A stretch of DNA of 64,000 nucleotides. Source: Polydactylus sextarius. Taxonomy: Eukaryota; Chordata; Actinopteri; Polynemidae. Within the stretch, counting starts at the first letter, position 1; each line of letters begins with the position of its first letter. This document shows, one piece after another, positions 1 to 13,800 of the stretch. A program made the translations under genes and the position numbers. Location of the stretch: positions 6,469,563 through 6,533,562 of the forward strand of contig CM028931.1 in NCBI GenBank assembly GCA_016801845.1, written 5' to 3'. The notes beneath the pieces were generated by a model. It saw nothing but the letters and a program-made list of their open reading frames with translations. It was not told the DNA's origin and ran no database searches.

Positions 1-1675
1 TTAGACAGTTATTTATTAGAGACAGTGGATGCTCAGAAGAGTCCAGGGTGAAGATTTGATGAAGATTTGTTGATGTCTGTATTTTTTTATGATTGAGGCT
101 ACTGAGACTGAGGGGGCAGTAAGAAACAGGCCTTGAGCTGATCACTCTGTCTTTCATTTCCATACATTTTGCTTAGGAGGATTTACAAATAGTTGTTTCT
201 TTTTCCATACTGGGTTCAGTATAATAAACCAAGGTTCATTACGTTTTTGTTATCATATTCTACTGGTGTTGCATAGTGATCCTACATATGCTGTTTGAAG
301 TGGCTAAATCCAAATTACTAATGCTGATTTTGCTACAACAGATATAACTCTCTTCTTGCTAGCAGCACTAGGCACTGTAAACATACAGTAGAGCCTATTG
401 GGGTCTGTGTTTCTGCCTATGTCTTTAGTAATGCAAAAGGCACTGGAGAGTGGAAGACTACTGATTTAGGAACTGTAGAACATCCTTAGAACTTTTGCAC
501 TACTAATCCTGAAAAAAGAAACATTGATTAATGATGCAAGCAAGCAGATGTATCGATTGAGGTATTGATCGAGGATTCTTCAAGGACCCTTATTTAGAAT
601 GCAGGGCTTTCAGGTTCTTATTCTCTCTTAAGGGTAGTTGCTGTAGCTGTTCACTTACTGAAACAGACATAAACAGACATGGATTGTAAAGACCCAAGCC
701 AGTTAAAACTTAATCAAATCTGAAACATCACTCTGAGATTCCTGCAACCACAGGATCTATTTTGGTTTACTACTTTAGTCAAAACTGTCATATCTAGACA
801 GAGACTGAATCTTACTGACTGATCATCAGCAAAGTAAAACCTCTGGTTTATGGATTACCAAGAAATGTGGAATAAAGAAGAAGAAATTAATTAAAAATTA
901 ATATAAACCACTACAAGATTGAAAACTACACAGGTACTTCCATATCTACCAAAAGCACCAGGACAGACATTCATGGTCTCCACAGATCGATACCTGAAGA
1001 TTTTGATGATTGACCTTTGTGACTTTCAGTAAAATGTTGTAAAAAAAACGGGCCATTTGCTATGAGATTTCCTTTAGACATAGATGTTTTCCTAAAGATG
1101 AGCTATCACTTTGGTTTAGAGATTAGAATATATTTTTTATTTTTGTCCCGCACAGGGAAATGTGTTTGTTTGACAGCATTAAAAAAAATCATGAAAACAA
1201 ATAAAAATAAGCATTCTCAATAGCGATAGCATTCTCATCCACTGCAGTTGTGCTTTATCTTTTGTGCTGATTAGAAAACATTGGCATGCTAAATTTAGAT
1301 GTTAGCATTGCTAGTTTATAGAGACACTGTAGTGTTTCATAGTGACTATTATATCAAATAGTTTTGACCAAAACATCTGTATGTCTGCATTGTCAAGGTT
1401 TTTTTTCACTCTGCTCCCTTCAGCTGAGATACTTGGGATTTAAAGAACCAACCTTTTTATTCATTTTTCCTGTATTGCTTCCCTTACTCTGTGATAGCAG
1501 CCCAAACAATGGCTACACTGTGTTTGTCTTCAAGCGTCCTATCAGAAACTGTGGGCAATTCAAAGCAAAGAGAGACGGAGACATTAAAAACCATGACTGA
1601 AATGTTAGCTGAATGTTGTCAGTCAGGTCAGATAAGCATGTTTCTCTATTGTTCTCTCTCTCTCTGTTGTCCCAG
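1..1675 (+). other. unc5d: intron of unc5d (5' part outside window)
   Basis: AT-rich sequence with no coding similarity or clear repeat that I can recognise. It ends at the acceptor of the first visible unc5d exon. The small ORFs at 1364-1776 are chance frames, partly antisense to the exon. Confidence 0.8.
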
Positions 1676-1819
1676 GGCTGAAGGTACGTGAGGTTATGAT
1701 CAATGTGTCCCGACAGCAGGTGGAAGACTTCCATGGTCCTGAGGACTACTGGTGCCTCTGTGTGGCCTGGAGTCACTTGGGTACCTCCAAGAGTCGGAAA
1801 GCTACTGTCCGCATTGCCT
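1676..1819 (+). CDS. unc5d: unc5d exon: C-terminal part of Ig domain 1
   Basis: Preceded by a pyrimidine tract and CCCAG, followed by GTAAGT. It enters with two bases of a split codon and reads LKVREVMINVSRQQVED, then the Ig core DYWCLCVAWSH. The paired cysteines and tryptophan are typical of the UNC5 first Ig domain. The second position of the CxC motif is Leu here; I recall Gln in mammals. It ends after the first base of a Tyr codon. Confidence 0.93.
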
Positions 1820-4800
1820 GTAAGTATAGAAATACCTTTATAGTGTTGAGCATGAGTTGATCTAATCTCATGACAGGCAGCATCAGGTTTATCAGTGGAA
1901 ATAATCAGTACCCAGAAACACGATCAGCTGTTCACAGCTACTGTTGTGCTGCACCTGTAGACCAGTTGCATGTTATTTAAACACCCAACTCAGTGTTGAC
2001 TTCACAGTTTTGCTTTATTTGATTAGTATATCATATACATAGCAATTGTGTCTGTAAAAATCTGGCATGTCAAATGATTTGCATATCATTGTGTTGCACT
2101 TACCGTATTGACAGAAATATAAGACAGTATTTCTTTCCTAGAAAAAGACAGGTCGTAATTGGGGTCCATAGACCCAGAGGTCTAAACCAACAGGTGGTGT
2201 CAAACGTCTTCTCCTCAGAGCTTCTTCTTCTTCTTCTTCTTCTCTCTCACACACAACGGTGACCTGGAGAGATGTGGCCACGACACGGAGACTCGCTAGA
2301 AAACAGCAACTCAAACATTGAGCAAGTTAACAAACAGTGTTTCTCAGACATTGACTGTCATAGTTTCAAAATTGGGCCGTTAATAATTGTACGACTACCA
2401 AGTGATTAATAGTCGTAATGCTAATGCTAACTCACGCATGTTAGATTCCGCTCCTAGGGGCCACCTGCGCAGCTGTTCATGACTTCGAATCCCCATCTAG
2501 ACTAGCTTCCCTGGGTGTGTTCTTCTTTTTGTCTCTCTACACGTCTCTGTCATTAAAGTATTAAGTATAAGTGTTGGTTCGTATTAAATAATGATACAAA
2601 CCAAACCAAAATTTACTTCTAGATGATGCATGCTTGCCACTACAGGTCATGTGCTCGCTCAATAATTTTTCCAAAAATGGGCCTTGAAAAAGAGGAGTCG
2701 CCTTATATTCAGGGTCAATACGGTATTTACCATGAACCTGTCAAGATTTAACGGTACAAGAAATACATTCATAATCCATGTTCAGATTTCAAAGGCACAT
2801 TCCTCCTTGCCAAAAAAAGGTTGATATATTAAAAGTATTTTTTCAGTGGAAAGTAGCAGTGCAGTAAACTATCGAAAGCGTTTTTTGAAAATAAGCAGAA
2901 TATAATCCGTCACTATTGTATGCACATCAGTGCTTAGGATGATCAGAGCAATACTTGCTGACATCCTCTATCCAGTGTATCCTTCAAACCACCTTTGTGA
3001 AGAGATTACTCAGTACAGGGTCATTGGATCCTCACTATCCCTCAGAGGTGTAGTGGGTTTTGAAGGTTGTGGCGTGCAAAGCCACAGGCAAGCAGGCATG
3101 TTGGATGCTGAAGGGGATTGAAGCTGGGCTGACCATAACACTTGACACCTGACAGCTGCCTCTTATCTCTCTGTACAGACCTGAGGAAAAACTTTGAGCA
3201 GGACCCACAGGGGAAAGAGGTGCCAATCAATGGGATGATAGTTCTGCACTGTCGTCCTCCAGAGGGAGTGCCTGTGGCGGGGGTAAGTTTGTCTGCTGCT
3301 TGCTGCTGGTAGAGACAGTTCATTTCTCACAAAGCTGATACTCCCAATGTGACTCCCAAAGATCTGCATCAGAATCAAGCCATCTTTATTCTGCTGGAGT
3401 ACCTCCATATTGCTCAGTCAGTCACCCTCTGCTCTGCTTCCTCTGACCTTTATGAGACTGACATAGAGACATTAGATAGCAATGAGTCCATACAAACATA
3501 TAAAAATGAAAGTGTTGGTTCTGAGGTGAGGTAGCTGTCTGAGATAGAGGTGATTCACAGTATAAATATCAAATCGCAGTATCTTTAGAAACATTTGGCA
3601 TAAGTGGGTCAGACCAAAGTGAAAGGTCCAGTTATGGGGATATGATTTCATCTTTAATTATTTGTCTTCTTCTTATATTATGTTCTACCTGTATATGTGT
3701 GGAGTTTCTCTGGGTACTCCAGCTTCCTCTAACAGCTCAAACATGGCTGTAGATGAGAATGTGAATAGTTATTTGTCTCTATATGTCAGACCTGTGACAG
3801 CCAGATGTCCATCACCCACAATCAGCTGGAATAGGCCTCAAAAGGACAAACAAAGTGTCTCAATAATGGAAATTATTTGAACTATACTGACTTCCAAGAG
3901 TAGTAGGAGAGGGCAAGAAAAAAAAAAGAAACATGAAGAAAACTGTGACGCTAATATAGAAACCCACAATATACACACATCATCCGTTTAAAGGAGCATA
4001 ATACTCACACACCAGACAAGCCCACGTTGAAATGTACTCCATTAAATAAAGGATTAAATGTGTTTTGCTTTCTAAATAGCAGCTTATCATCTCTGGTGTC
4101 AGCGGAAATGTCGGATCCCCGTGAGACGGAGAACAAATGTTTCTCACAGTGGGATCAACCTGTGAGAGACTAACTTGAAGGGCAAATATAGCACTGAAAT
4201 GTCTCAGTGGGGAAAAAATGTCACCAAAGAATAAAAAATGTCACCACATTCCTCTCCATATTTGGTCCAGTGATTATGAGCATGAACTATCGGTGTGGGT
4301 GTGTAATTGGTATAGGCAAGGAAAAGATTCAGCCGTAGGTCAACCTCCAGCCCTATGCTTTATAAATGATTCAGCATGGAAATGGAGGAGCGGTGTCATT
4401 CTAGAAGAGTCCACGTAGACATGGGGGACAAAAATAGTTGAATCTAAGCAACACAGAGTGAATTACAATCTCCCATCTAGTCCTTTGTCAACACAAATGA
4501 GCCCAACCACAAGAGCTGCAAGTGAATAATGTAGAGAGCAGTAGATTTCAGTGCACCTTGTACATGAAATATTGAGATGGCTTCCACGAGAGAGGAGTCC
4601 AGCAGCAGAATGGATGCTACTGATGCTAATTTAGTACAAGCCAACAACAGAGGGGTGTGAGTCTATGTCTGTGGTTTGGAGTGCAGCATAAACACTGTGT
4701 TCCTCAGAGCTTTGTGCGGGGAAATCTCTTCTGTCAGGATGAATGTCAGTGTTAATGAGTCTGCACTTACTTATGCTCAAATCATTTAGTATCATGTAAC

Positions 4801-7800
4801 AAGGGTGTCGCACTGTGTGGAGGATGTGCGATCAGCTCCGTTCTCCACATCCAATTATCTCTCAAGTGACGTTGGTGTTGATGCAGTGTGTCTAAGCTTG
4901 TTTCTATCTCAAGACAGTAGATTAATCAACCAATCAAAATCACTTGAGGGGTGAGAGGGTTGCTCTTTGTCCACCGACAGCGTTGTCTTACACGCCAGTA
5001 TTCAATATTTGCTTGTAAGTGAGAGGTACTTCTTTATATTCAGCCTGAACATCTGTTTCCTGAACATTACACGTTAGGTTCTGTGTTCGGCTGTGTACAA
5101 GTTATCCCTGATTGTCATATTCATTGAACCAACCTGTTTCTGCCTCCTAAACCTGATAGACAGAAGTGTGGATGCAAACCTGGGGCCTCATGTACTAAAG
5201 TTGCATGCGTACAAAAACCGTCAAAAACCTTTCGTACGTCATCTTTCACGTTCACAGTCGGATGTAATAAATGTGAGGTGAACATGAGAATGTACGTTCC
5301 TTCCTCTGGCTTCTCCCCTGGCGTACGTACATTTCAAAATTAATTCTAATTCTAATTTTAGAAATTAATTCTAAAATTTGCGGTTCACCCATTGGGTGAA
5401 AAGTTCTGTTTTTTTGCTCACCGTTGCCATTTTTCTCTGAAAGACAACGCAATCCTTGTCCTGTTTATACTAATTAGAATATTATAATCAGCACACTTGA
5501 GGGAGGGGACAGGGCGGCGAGTTTTGCTTGTGCATGTGCTCTCAATTTCAAGTCGATTACAATGTACAAAGAGACATGCATTGGGACTGCGCGTACAGTT
5601 TGATACATCTGAATTTTTTTGTGCGTACAGAACTTTCCAGCTTTGAACATATGGAGCATTTCAGTAGGAAATCCACCCAACTGTTAGTACATGAGGCCCC
5701 AGCTCAAGGTTCCAACACAGAACCTTCTCACTTCTCACTTACATCAGTTGGATCAAAATGTCTTTTTGGGGAAGACAGGATTGGACCTTTGATTTTTTTT
5801 TTTTTTTAAATGAAAATAATTACAGTATTTAATCCTGACAATATTTCTGTCTGTCTGGACCTTTCTCCCTCTCTACTGTCTCTACTCAACAACAAACAAT
5901 ACATATTTGTAGACTTCACTGTGAATTCCAGTATCTGATTGATAAAACTTTGTCATCACTTCTCCAAACTTGCCCACTTTGTAACATTTAGTTAACTATA
6001 CCACTTAATGCTAATGTTACTGCATATCTGTTTCATTGTAAAAATAGAATAGTTTATATAAAGTCATTGCCCCCAACATACCACAGCTTTTAATACATGA
6101 ACGTGGATGCTACATTAAAACATGTTTCTATTGATCAACATAAGGACCTTGTTAGTTACAGACCAGTCAGTGGTTACTGTCTCTAGTCTTTATAAAATGT
6201 GAGCATTGTATGTGAGTAAATTGTAATTATGGTTCTGGTGCTTTCGATCCTTCAATTTCATTCCACTGCACAGATATGACACAGATGTTTAAACTTGAAG
6301 AGAAGAGAGTGTATAATTAGTTTCTTGTGAGAGTTTTTTTTTTTTTTTTTATTAAAGAAAGTGTGAAATTAACAGCCAAACTGGAAGTCAGTCTCAACTT
6401 CCCTGAATGAAAACCTTTGATCCAAGATGACTCCTCTTGATCTACAGGTACACAGTCAACTAAAATCAACTGAATGCCTCTATACTGCAATACAAGTTAT
6501 CTGTTGAGCTCCACAGAGACACTGTGATCCTGCTTCAAAACGAGTTAGCTTGTGTGTGAAGCCTGATCATGACTCAGCAGACAGATTTTCCTCCTCGTAA
6601 GGCTTGAAGCACCATCATCTCGCCATCAAATGACCATTAGACCCTTGAAGAGGTGATGAGGTGACAGTAGCGTGGGGGGGGGGTAGAAACGGGTCTGAAT
6701 GGAGCTGACAGGGTCATGATCAACGCTTGTCCTGATGTCTCGATGGTGGCGGCGCCGTCACCCATTACATCGCTACTTCTATCCTCTAATTGCCTGTCAA
6801 CTGCCACATTCGTCGACATCTAATCATCAGATGTCATCTGAATGAGCTGTGTGTGTGTGTGTGTGTGTGTGTATTTAAGGAGATGAGACAACCTGGTTGT
6901 CATGTGTGGCTGAGGGAGGTGACCTTCAGGGCCAGTCCAGGTAATGAAATCACATGAAGGAAACCCTGATGTGGGGCCCCATCTGGGAAACCCTCTATCA
7001 AAGCTGACACTGACACTATTGTAATTGAAACAAATGTGCCAATTAGACAATTCATCTCTCTCATCCTCTGTCACACACACTTACGTAGCTAATTTGTCCC
7101 CTCACCTCTCTTTCCTCTCTCTCTCTCTCTCAGTTGGGAAGGTAGGGAGGGGGTGAGAGGCACTAGATGTGTCACCCTTACAGTGACAGATAACTTTAAT
7201 CGTGAGAAATTAGACTATCCCCCAGTATCCTGTCTCTGTTTGCTCATCTGTCAAGAGAGATCGCACATTGCATTCCTTCTTTTAACTGTGTTGAAGAATC
7301 CAGGAGCCTTTGAACGCATCAAGATCCAAGTCTTCTTTGAGACCAACATGAAAAGAACAGAAGAGAAGCCACAATATATATATATTCCCTCTCTCTGAAA
7401 AAGTAAAAGAAAAAAAAATTCCCGCTTCCTCCTCAAGACTTTTGCTATTGAGTCAGCTTGGTGTGAACACTACTGAATGTGAGAAATGATTACCGTGTTA
7501 TGATGTTCATTATCATTTTTATTAGTGTCAGTATATACCTGCGATCCATCATCCCTTGGGTCTGTGTCATTTCAATTTAAGCCAGCGTTTGCATGCCTAA
7601 AGGCACTTCCTATTTGCATCCAGTGCGACTGGTGTTTATTATAGAGTGCTGGTGCACTTCCTGTAAATCCATCAGCTTGGCCCACTCTGCCACATCGTGA
7701 ATGTAATTTGCAGACGCAGCAATGCAAATTAGATTCATACTGGGGTAGAGGCAGTAAAGCGTCACTAAATTTGTAATTCATAATTAGTTTTCCGCTCTGT

Positions 7801-10800
7801 TGTTGGTAATTGGTTATGGTGCTTCTTTTGACTTCCTAATGGTTCCTATGGTACTGGCTGTGGTTGTTATAGCAGGACAGGGGACCAGCTTTAATGTGTG
7901 TGTATGTTTAATCTGCATCTTCTGAGAGCATCAGACTTGAAATGAAGCAGGATAGGTTTTGTACCCGCCTGTCCTTGGAGAAAAGTCTTTTAAGTTCAGG
8001 ATGCAAAGGTGAAAAGCTGCTTCAGCAATCACAGGTGTAAATGTTGATAAGTGCGCGTTTTAAAGCTGTCTCCCTGAAGGTCTTCATGCCACTGAAAATG
8101 AGATTAAATTCTGCCTTTTAATGGCGGGACACATCTGGCCAATTGTATCGTAGCAGTAGCAGGGTGTGATTATCGTTTATACATGTAAGAAATACGCAGG
8201 CAGATTTAAAGCTTAATTTACAACCAAAAAGTATTAAAACAACCAGTCTTAAAGTGCTGAGAGCTGAAGGCAGCTGGACTTCTTTTCTGCTCCTTGAAGA
8301 TGTTTCATTGAACATTGTATGTGAGTAAATTGCAAATTACCCGTGGTTAATAGTACATATAGTGTATTTTGGGGTCCATGCAACAGAGTTATAGGATCCC
8401 TATTGTTATTGTCCATCCATCCATCCAATTTCTACCCCTTTTATCCTGCACTCGGGGTTGGGGAGGTGACAATATTATTCTGTACAAGCACCCCAACTTT
8501 TGTGGCCCTTGGTCTCTAGGGGGGGCGCTACAGAAGCAACATTTAATTATCTCATTAACTGCTGAAGTTAACTTCATGAAACTTGGCATATACAATATGT
8601 CTGTTATTGTGTAGAAGCCCACCAATTTTTATGACATTAGGTTTACAAGGGGCGCTACAGGTGACGGGAAAACACTTAATATGACCTATAACTTTTGAAG
8701 TATTCACCCAGTCCTTATGAAACTCAGCAAATGTCATTCTAATATTTTTTGGTACAAGCATGTCATGTTTTGTGTAATTTGGCATGTAGGGGGAGCTGCA
8801 GCAACAACATGTTAATCACCAAGTTTCAACACGTTCTCCCAACTTGTATCTCACTCCATTTGTCAAGCTTTCCTCCATTGACACTTAGCCTCATTTCCGG
8901 CCATGCTGGACCTGTCTATGCCTCTTGGTCCCACTCGGGGACGAATTCACCACGGCATGGACCACTTTGAGTTCGCTTGCGATCATCTAGTCGTAATTAT
9001 GGTTCTGGTGCTTTCAATCCTTCAATTTCATTTCACTGTACAGATATGAGGAGGTATGAATGCAGAGCAGATGTTTGAACTTGAGGAGAAGAGAGAGCAG
9101 CAGAAGACTGTATAATTAGTTTCTTTTGAGAGTTTTTTTCTAAAACGTGACAGAGAATGAAAACGCATTTTTACCTCGTCTTTGTTGAATAACGCGTAGT
9201 CCACCCACATTCAGCAACATGTGAAAAGTGCTAGAAATTCTGAACATCTCCTCTTCATAGAAATTCCTCTTTTAGAAATGTCTGCTAGAAAATAGGTCAA
9301 TTTCAAAAACAGTTGTTTGTGACAAATGTGCAAAAATGTGTAAATTGTATCTCAATGCCTCCCCCGCTCTGATTCCATTCCCTCCCGTCCGTATCCGAAA
9401 CCAGCGAAGTTACATTCATTTGAGTGGCAGTAAAAACAGCCAATCAGTGTCAAGTGCTTGCATTTCTTAATGAGGTTGCCAGTTAAGCCTGAAAAGATTC
9501 CAAATAGGTGCAAAACCCCACATTTAAAATCCCCCATCCTAATATATAGAGAGAGGTTTTTAGGAAGCTGCTCCAAAGTGAAAGTGAAAGAGAAAGTGTG
9601 AAATTAACAGCCAAACTGGAAGCCAATCTCAACTTCTCCAAATGAAAACCTTTAATCCAAGATGACTCCTCTTGGTCTATAGAAGCTCACTACACAGATA
9701 TGAGGAGGTGTAAATGCAGAGCAGATGTTTGAACTTGTTTGAGTAAATTGTAAATTACCTGTGGTTAATAGTATACAGGCAGCAATATTTGTAATTATGA
9801 CTCTGGTACTTTCAATCTTTCAATTATAATCTCATCTTCTTTAATTCTGGAGTTCTTCAGAACTGAAGAAGCCTTTCAAATGAGAGGTGAAATGTCTTCA
9901 AGGACCCAAAAAGAAATCCCAGTTGACTTAGGACAACTAAAACAACACTTTACAATACAATTCATCTTAATCTCAGACCCTAAACTGTCTTCAACTCGTC
10001 TCTAGAGTGACACCCCCATCTTGACCAAACACAAGACTGTACAATAACCAGGCTCAATGCTGTTGCACTGTTTTTACTGTTCGATTTAGCATAAATGATT
10101 AATATGTGATTGACTGTGTTACATTTGCCATTCATCACCTCTCTCATACAGGTGGAATGGTTAAAGAATGAAGAGTTGGTGAGTTCCCTGACCGATGACA
10201 ACATCGACACCCGAGCTGACCACAACCTCATCATCAGCGGGGCGCGTCTGTCCGACTCGGGCAACTACACCTGCCTGGCCAGCAACATCGTGGCGAAGAG
10301 ACGCAGCGCCACAGCCACTGTGATGGTGTTTGGTATGCTGTCCTCCGGCTGCTGTTATGTCCTGTTAGAAGCCAGTGATTCACACCAGTTTGTTTGGTTT
10401 CCTGCCCGTCTGTACAAGTGATTAAAAGACCCATCTCCATGTTGTCTCTGGGGAGCGATGTTTCCTCTTTATTTCAATGCATGTATTATTCCAAGACTGA
10501 ATTTACAGCCTCTCATTTAAAATCAATGTGTGCTTTATGAAAGGAAATAAGCCTCTGTGTCTTAATCTCATTTAAAAGGTTGTTGCTGATTAAGTATTTA
10601 TTTGCCAGAAGCCTTCCAGCGATGCAGGTCCACTCGCTCTGGTAGCACAGCTGAACATTTAGCTTCAGTGCACGTAAGACAGAGAGATCATGGAGTAAAG
10701 TGCTTCAGTCAGAGCTCTAAGTGGTTGACTCCAACCTGTCGACCACTATGAGTCAGTGTTGCCTTTAGAAATGGCAATTCTATTTAATGGCTGTTCTCTT

Positions 10801-13800
10801 TGCTGTCTCGTAGTTTCACATCTCAATTTTAAACTAAGGAGCAGGAAACACTCAACTGCCAATTAGGAGAGCAGGAGCTGTAAATCCAGCACAATGAATG
10901 TGTTATGCTCAATCTGCTGTTATACCTTTCAATAACTCCTGCTTTTGTTGAGTTTTTAATGCAGATCTCTGGAAGTAGTATGTGTTGCTATGTGCTCATA
11001 CTGCCTCTTCTTCTTCTTCTACCCCTCTAACTCCCTCTAGTGAATGGTGGCTGGTCCCTGTGGACAGAGTGGTCGCCCTGCAACGTGCCATGTGGTCGTG
11101 GCATCCAGAAGCGAACTCGAACCTGCACTAACCCAGCTCCTCTGAATGGTGGAGCTTTCTGCGAGGGCATGTCTGTCCAGAAGACCACCTGCAACGCAGT
11201 GTGCCCAAGTCAGTTCCACTTAAAACTTTTCACAGAGTAACTACACACTGGGTGTCAAAACCTATTGAGGCTGTCTGGCATACCTACAAATGATAAAGCT
11301 GAAGTTTTTCTTGAAGGAATTCGTTTTTTCCTTACAAAAGTAAACAGGGAGCAACTGTTGTTCTGGCTAGAGAGGCGAGCTCTGTTCTCACAGAGGTGAA
11401 GGTCTATTATGAAGAGTGAATGCTATAAACATCCAGGCCTGTCAACACAAAGACACATCTGCAGGCTAGAGCTTATTTCTGCAACCATTCCCTTTAGAAA
11501 TATTCAGCCGCTGGTCTGCAGTAGCTCTGTGAAGTCGTAGATGCAGGTGATTAAATAACAGGTAATTATATTAATCATTTTCAGATTTCTCACTGGGTTT
11601 AGCAAGTTTGATGCGACTTTATAAGTGTCTCAGATTATACAAGGTTTTAGAGTGTTTTCAGTTAGCTCAAAAGGAAGAGGAAGGAGATGCAAACAGCTGT
11701 GTATCACTAATCTATGATGAACCCAGCTGTGTCAGCTGCTCACTGACAACACTGCCCAGCTCTAACATGACAGCACAGAGCTTTGTCTTAACGAGTGCAA
11801 AGAGATGATGAGGTCAGAGGCTGGAATATGACACATGGAACGGTAACCATTCAACCAACTGACTGGTCACACTGGTCATCCAGATCAAGTAGCATTTCCC
11901 ACCGCACATCAACTTCAACTACTCCGAACTAACCCCTGAATAATACATTACATTAAATGACAATTCTTTGGAGAATTCAGTTGGAAAGCAGTAGTTATGC
12001 CTGTCCACGGGGATCTGGTGAACCACCAGGTGGAGCCTATTTGTACCACAATTTAGGAAGAGTGAACTCCATCTGTCATGAATTATAAATGCACATAAAC
12101 CTGCCCATATTCATAGGATGTCCAGATGTATCTGATTTCATCTTCTGACTGAAGCACAAGAACAACTGTAAGAATTTCTAAAGTCATTTTGAAATTTTTG
12201 TTTGTTTGTTTGTTTGTTTTACTTCAATTAGTCTAGTGTAGTTGGTTGCTGAGTTGTGATATATGCGGTATACTCTCAACATCTCGTTTTAACAGTTTAA
12301 CAAAATATAGTGTAGTGTCCCTGACAACAGTGACTGTCAGTTTCAGAATGACTCACTTTCTGTCCACAACATTAACGCATCATTTTGAATCACAAGAAGC
12401 TGAGTAGAAACCAAAATCAAATATAGTGTAGATCGGTCCATGGCAACTCACAAAGGAAAATTACCTCGTCCACAGCCCACACTACTGCATTATGGGTTTT
12501 GCAAACGCTGCCAAAAACCTTCAGGCGCCATATGCTCTCCCAATATTTGTTAAGCTAAACATGTTGAAGTACTCCTGTCTAATATTATGCACCAAGCTGT
12601 CTTGATTTCATAACCTTGCATCAAATCCCATTATAAATATGGACCAGGAGGTTAATGGAGAGAAAATTCATGTTGCAGATAGTACCGCCCCTGTCTGTTT
12701 GAAAACTGTGCATACGCACTTTAAGAAACAAGTCAACATTTTGGGAAATGTGCTTTTAGCTTAGCTAAACTTAACAACCAGTATCATGTGTGCTAGGATC
12801 AAGCTTTATGTGACATTAATTTTTCCAAAAAAAAAAAACATACAATGAAAGCAAATGTCATGTATCTTAAAATGCTGAACTGTCTCAAGATGTCCATGAT
12901 GACCATGATGTGACTGTATGTTTCTTTGGCCTGTGACTTCTCTGTAGTTAAGTCAACCTTTCTATCCATTCTGTGCACTTCCTTGTTGCTGTAGTTGATG
13001 GCGGCTGGGATGAGTGGAGTGAATGGAGCTTGTGCAGCAGCCAGTGCGAGAGACAGCGCAGTCGGGAGTGTAACTCCACTCCGCCCAGGCATCGAGGCAA
13101 GATGTGCGAAGGGCACGGAGAGGCCACTGAGAACTGTACAGACCATCTGTGCACCCAGAGTAAGGCCTTCCCTTATGTTGGACATCGACCCCATCATCAT
13201 CATCATTCTCCTATCTTTCTCATCATCACATATGCACTCCCTGAAACATGGCAAATGGAGACAGGCATCTTTGAATGTGAGGGGCTCAGTCTGAGGGGCT
13301 TGATGATGCCTGATTTTTGAAATGAAATGTCACTGCATTGTTTGGCTCATGCACTTGCAATGACCTGAAACTGTGGATATGATCATTTCTAGTGTGAGCA
13401 CAGCGCTAGCATGATTCATAACCACAGTAAAAGACTGAATGATGATCTCCGCTGTCAGCCCTATGATTTGATGGCCCATCAGTGATTTGCAAACTTGAAT
13501 TTCTCACACAGCTTGATTTTACTTGTTTGTGAAGGTGTGAACCATCCAACTCAATCTTCAATTGATCCTAATTTAAGCCCTATACGCTTGTTGGTCAAGC
13601 AAAGTGTAGGTAGTTAAATCACAAAATTAGTCTGGTGCACATGCAATCAATTAGCAAAGGCAATGGTACAAAACGGCTTGTTAGGAAAAGTAATACAAAC
13701 AAGACTGGTCAAGACAAGACAATCCAAACTGGGGCATGCACCAGAAGACCATACACTAGAAGAATGCAAAAGGCAAGAAGACACAGAACACACTGGCAGG

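Larger units (their letters stand above)
3283..10151 (+). other. unc5d: large unc5d intron (6.9 kb)
   Basis: Holds a teleost repeat fragment (about 3755-3845), the inverted-repeat element at 5180-5702, copies of a dispersed repeat (6205-6440, 8993-9830), a GT microsatellite (about 6849-6872), a possible conserved regulatory segment (about 7560-7820) and a GGGGGCGCTACAG-type repeat (8400-8860). No coding sequence is recognised. Confidence 0.75.

Noticed and set aside
12799..13254. 151-residue minus-strand ORF
   Set aside because: It is antisense to the TSP1-2 exon of unc5d, and the protein has no family resemblance.
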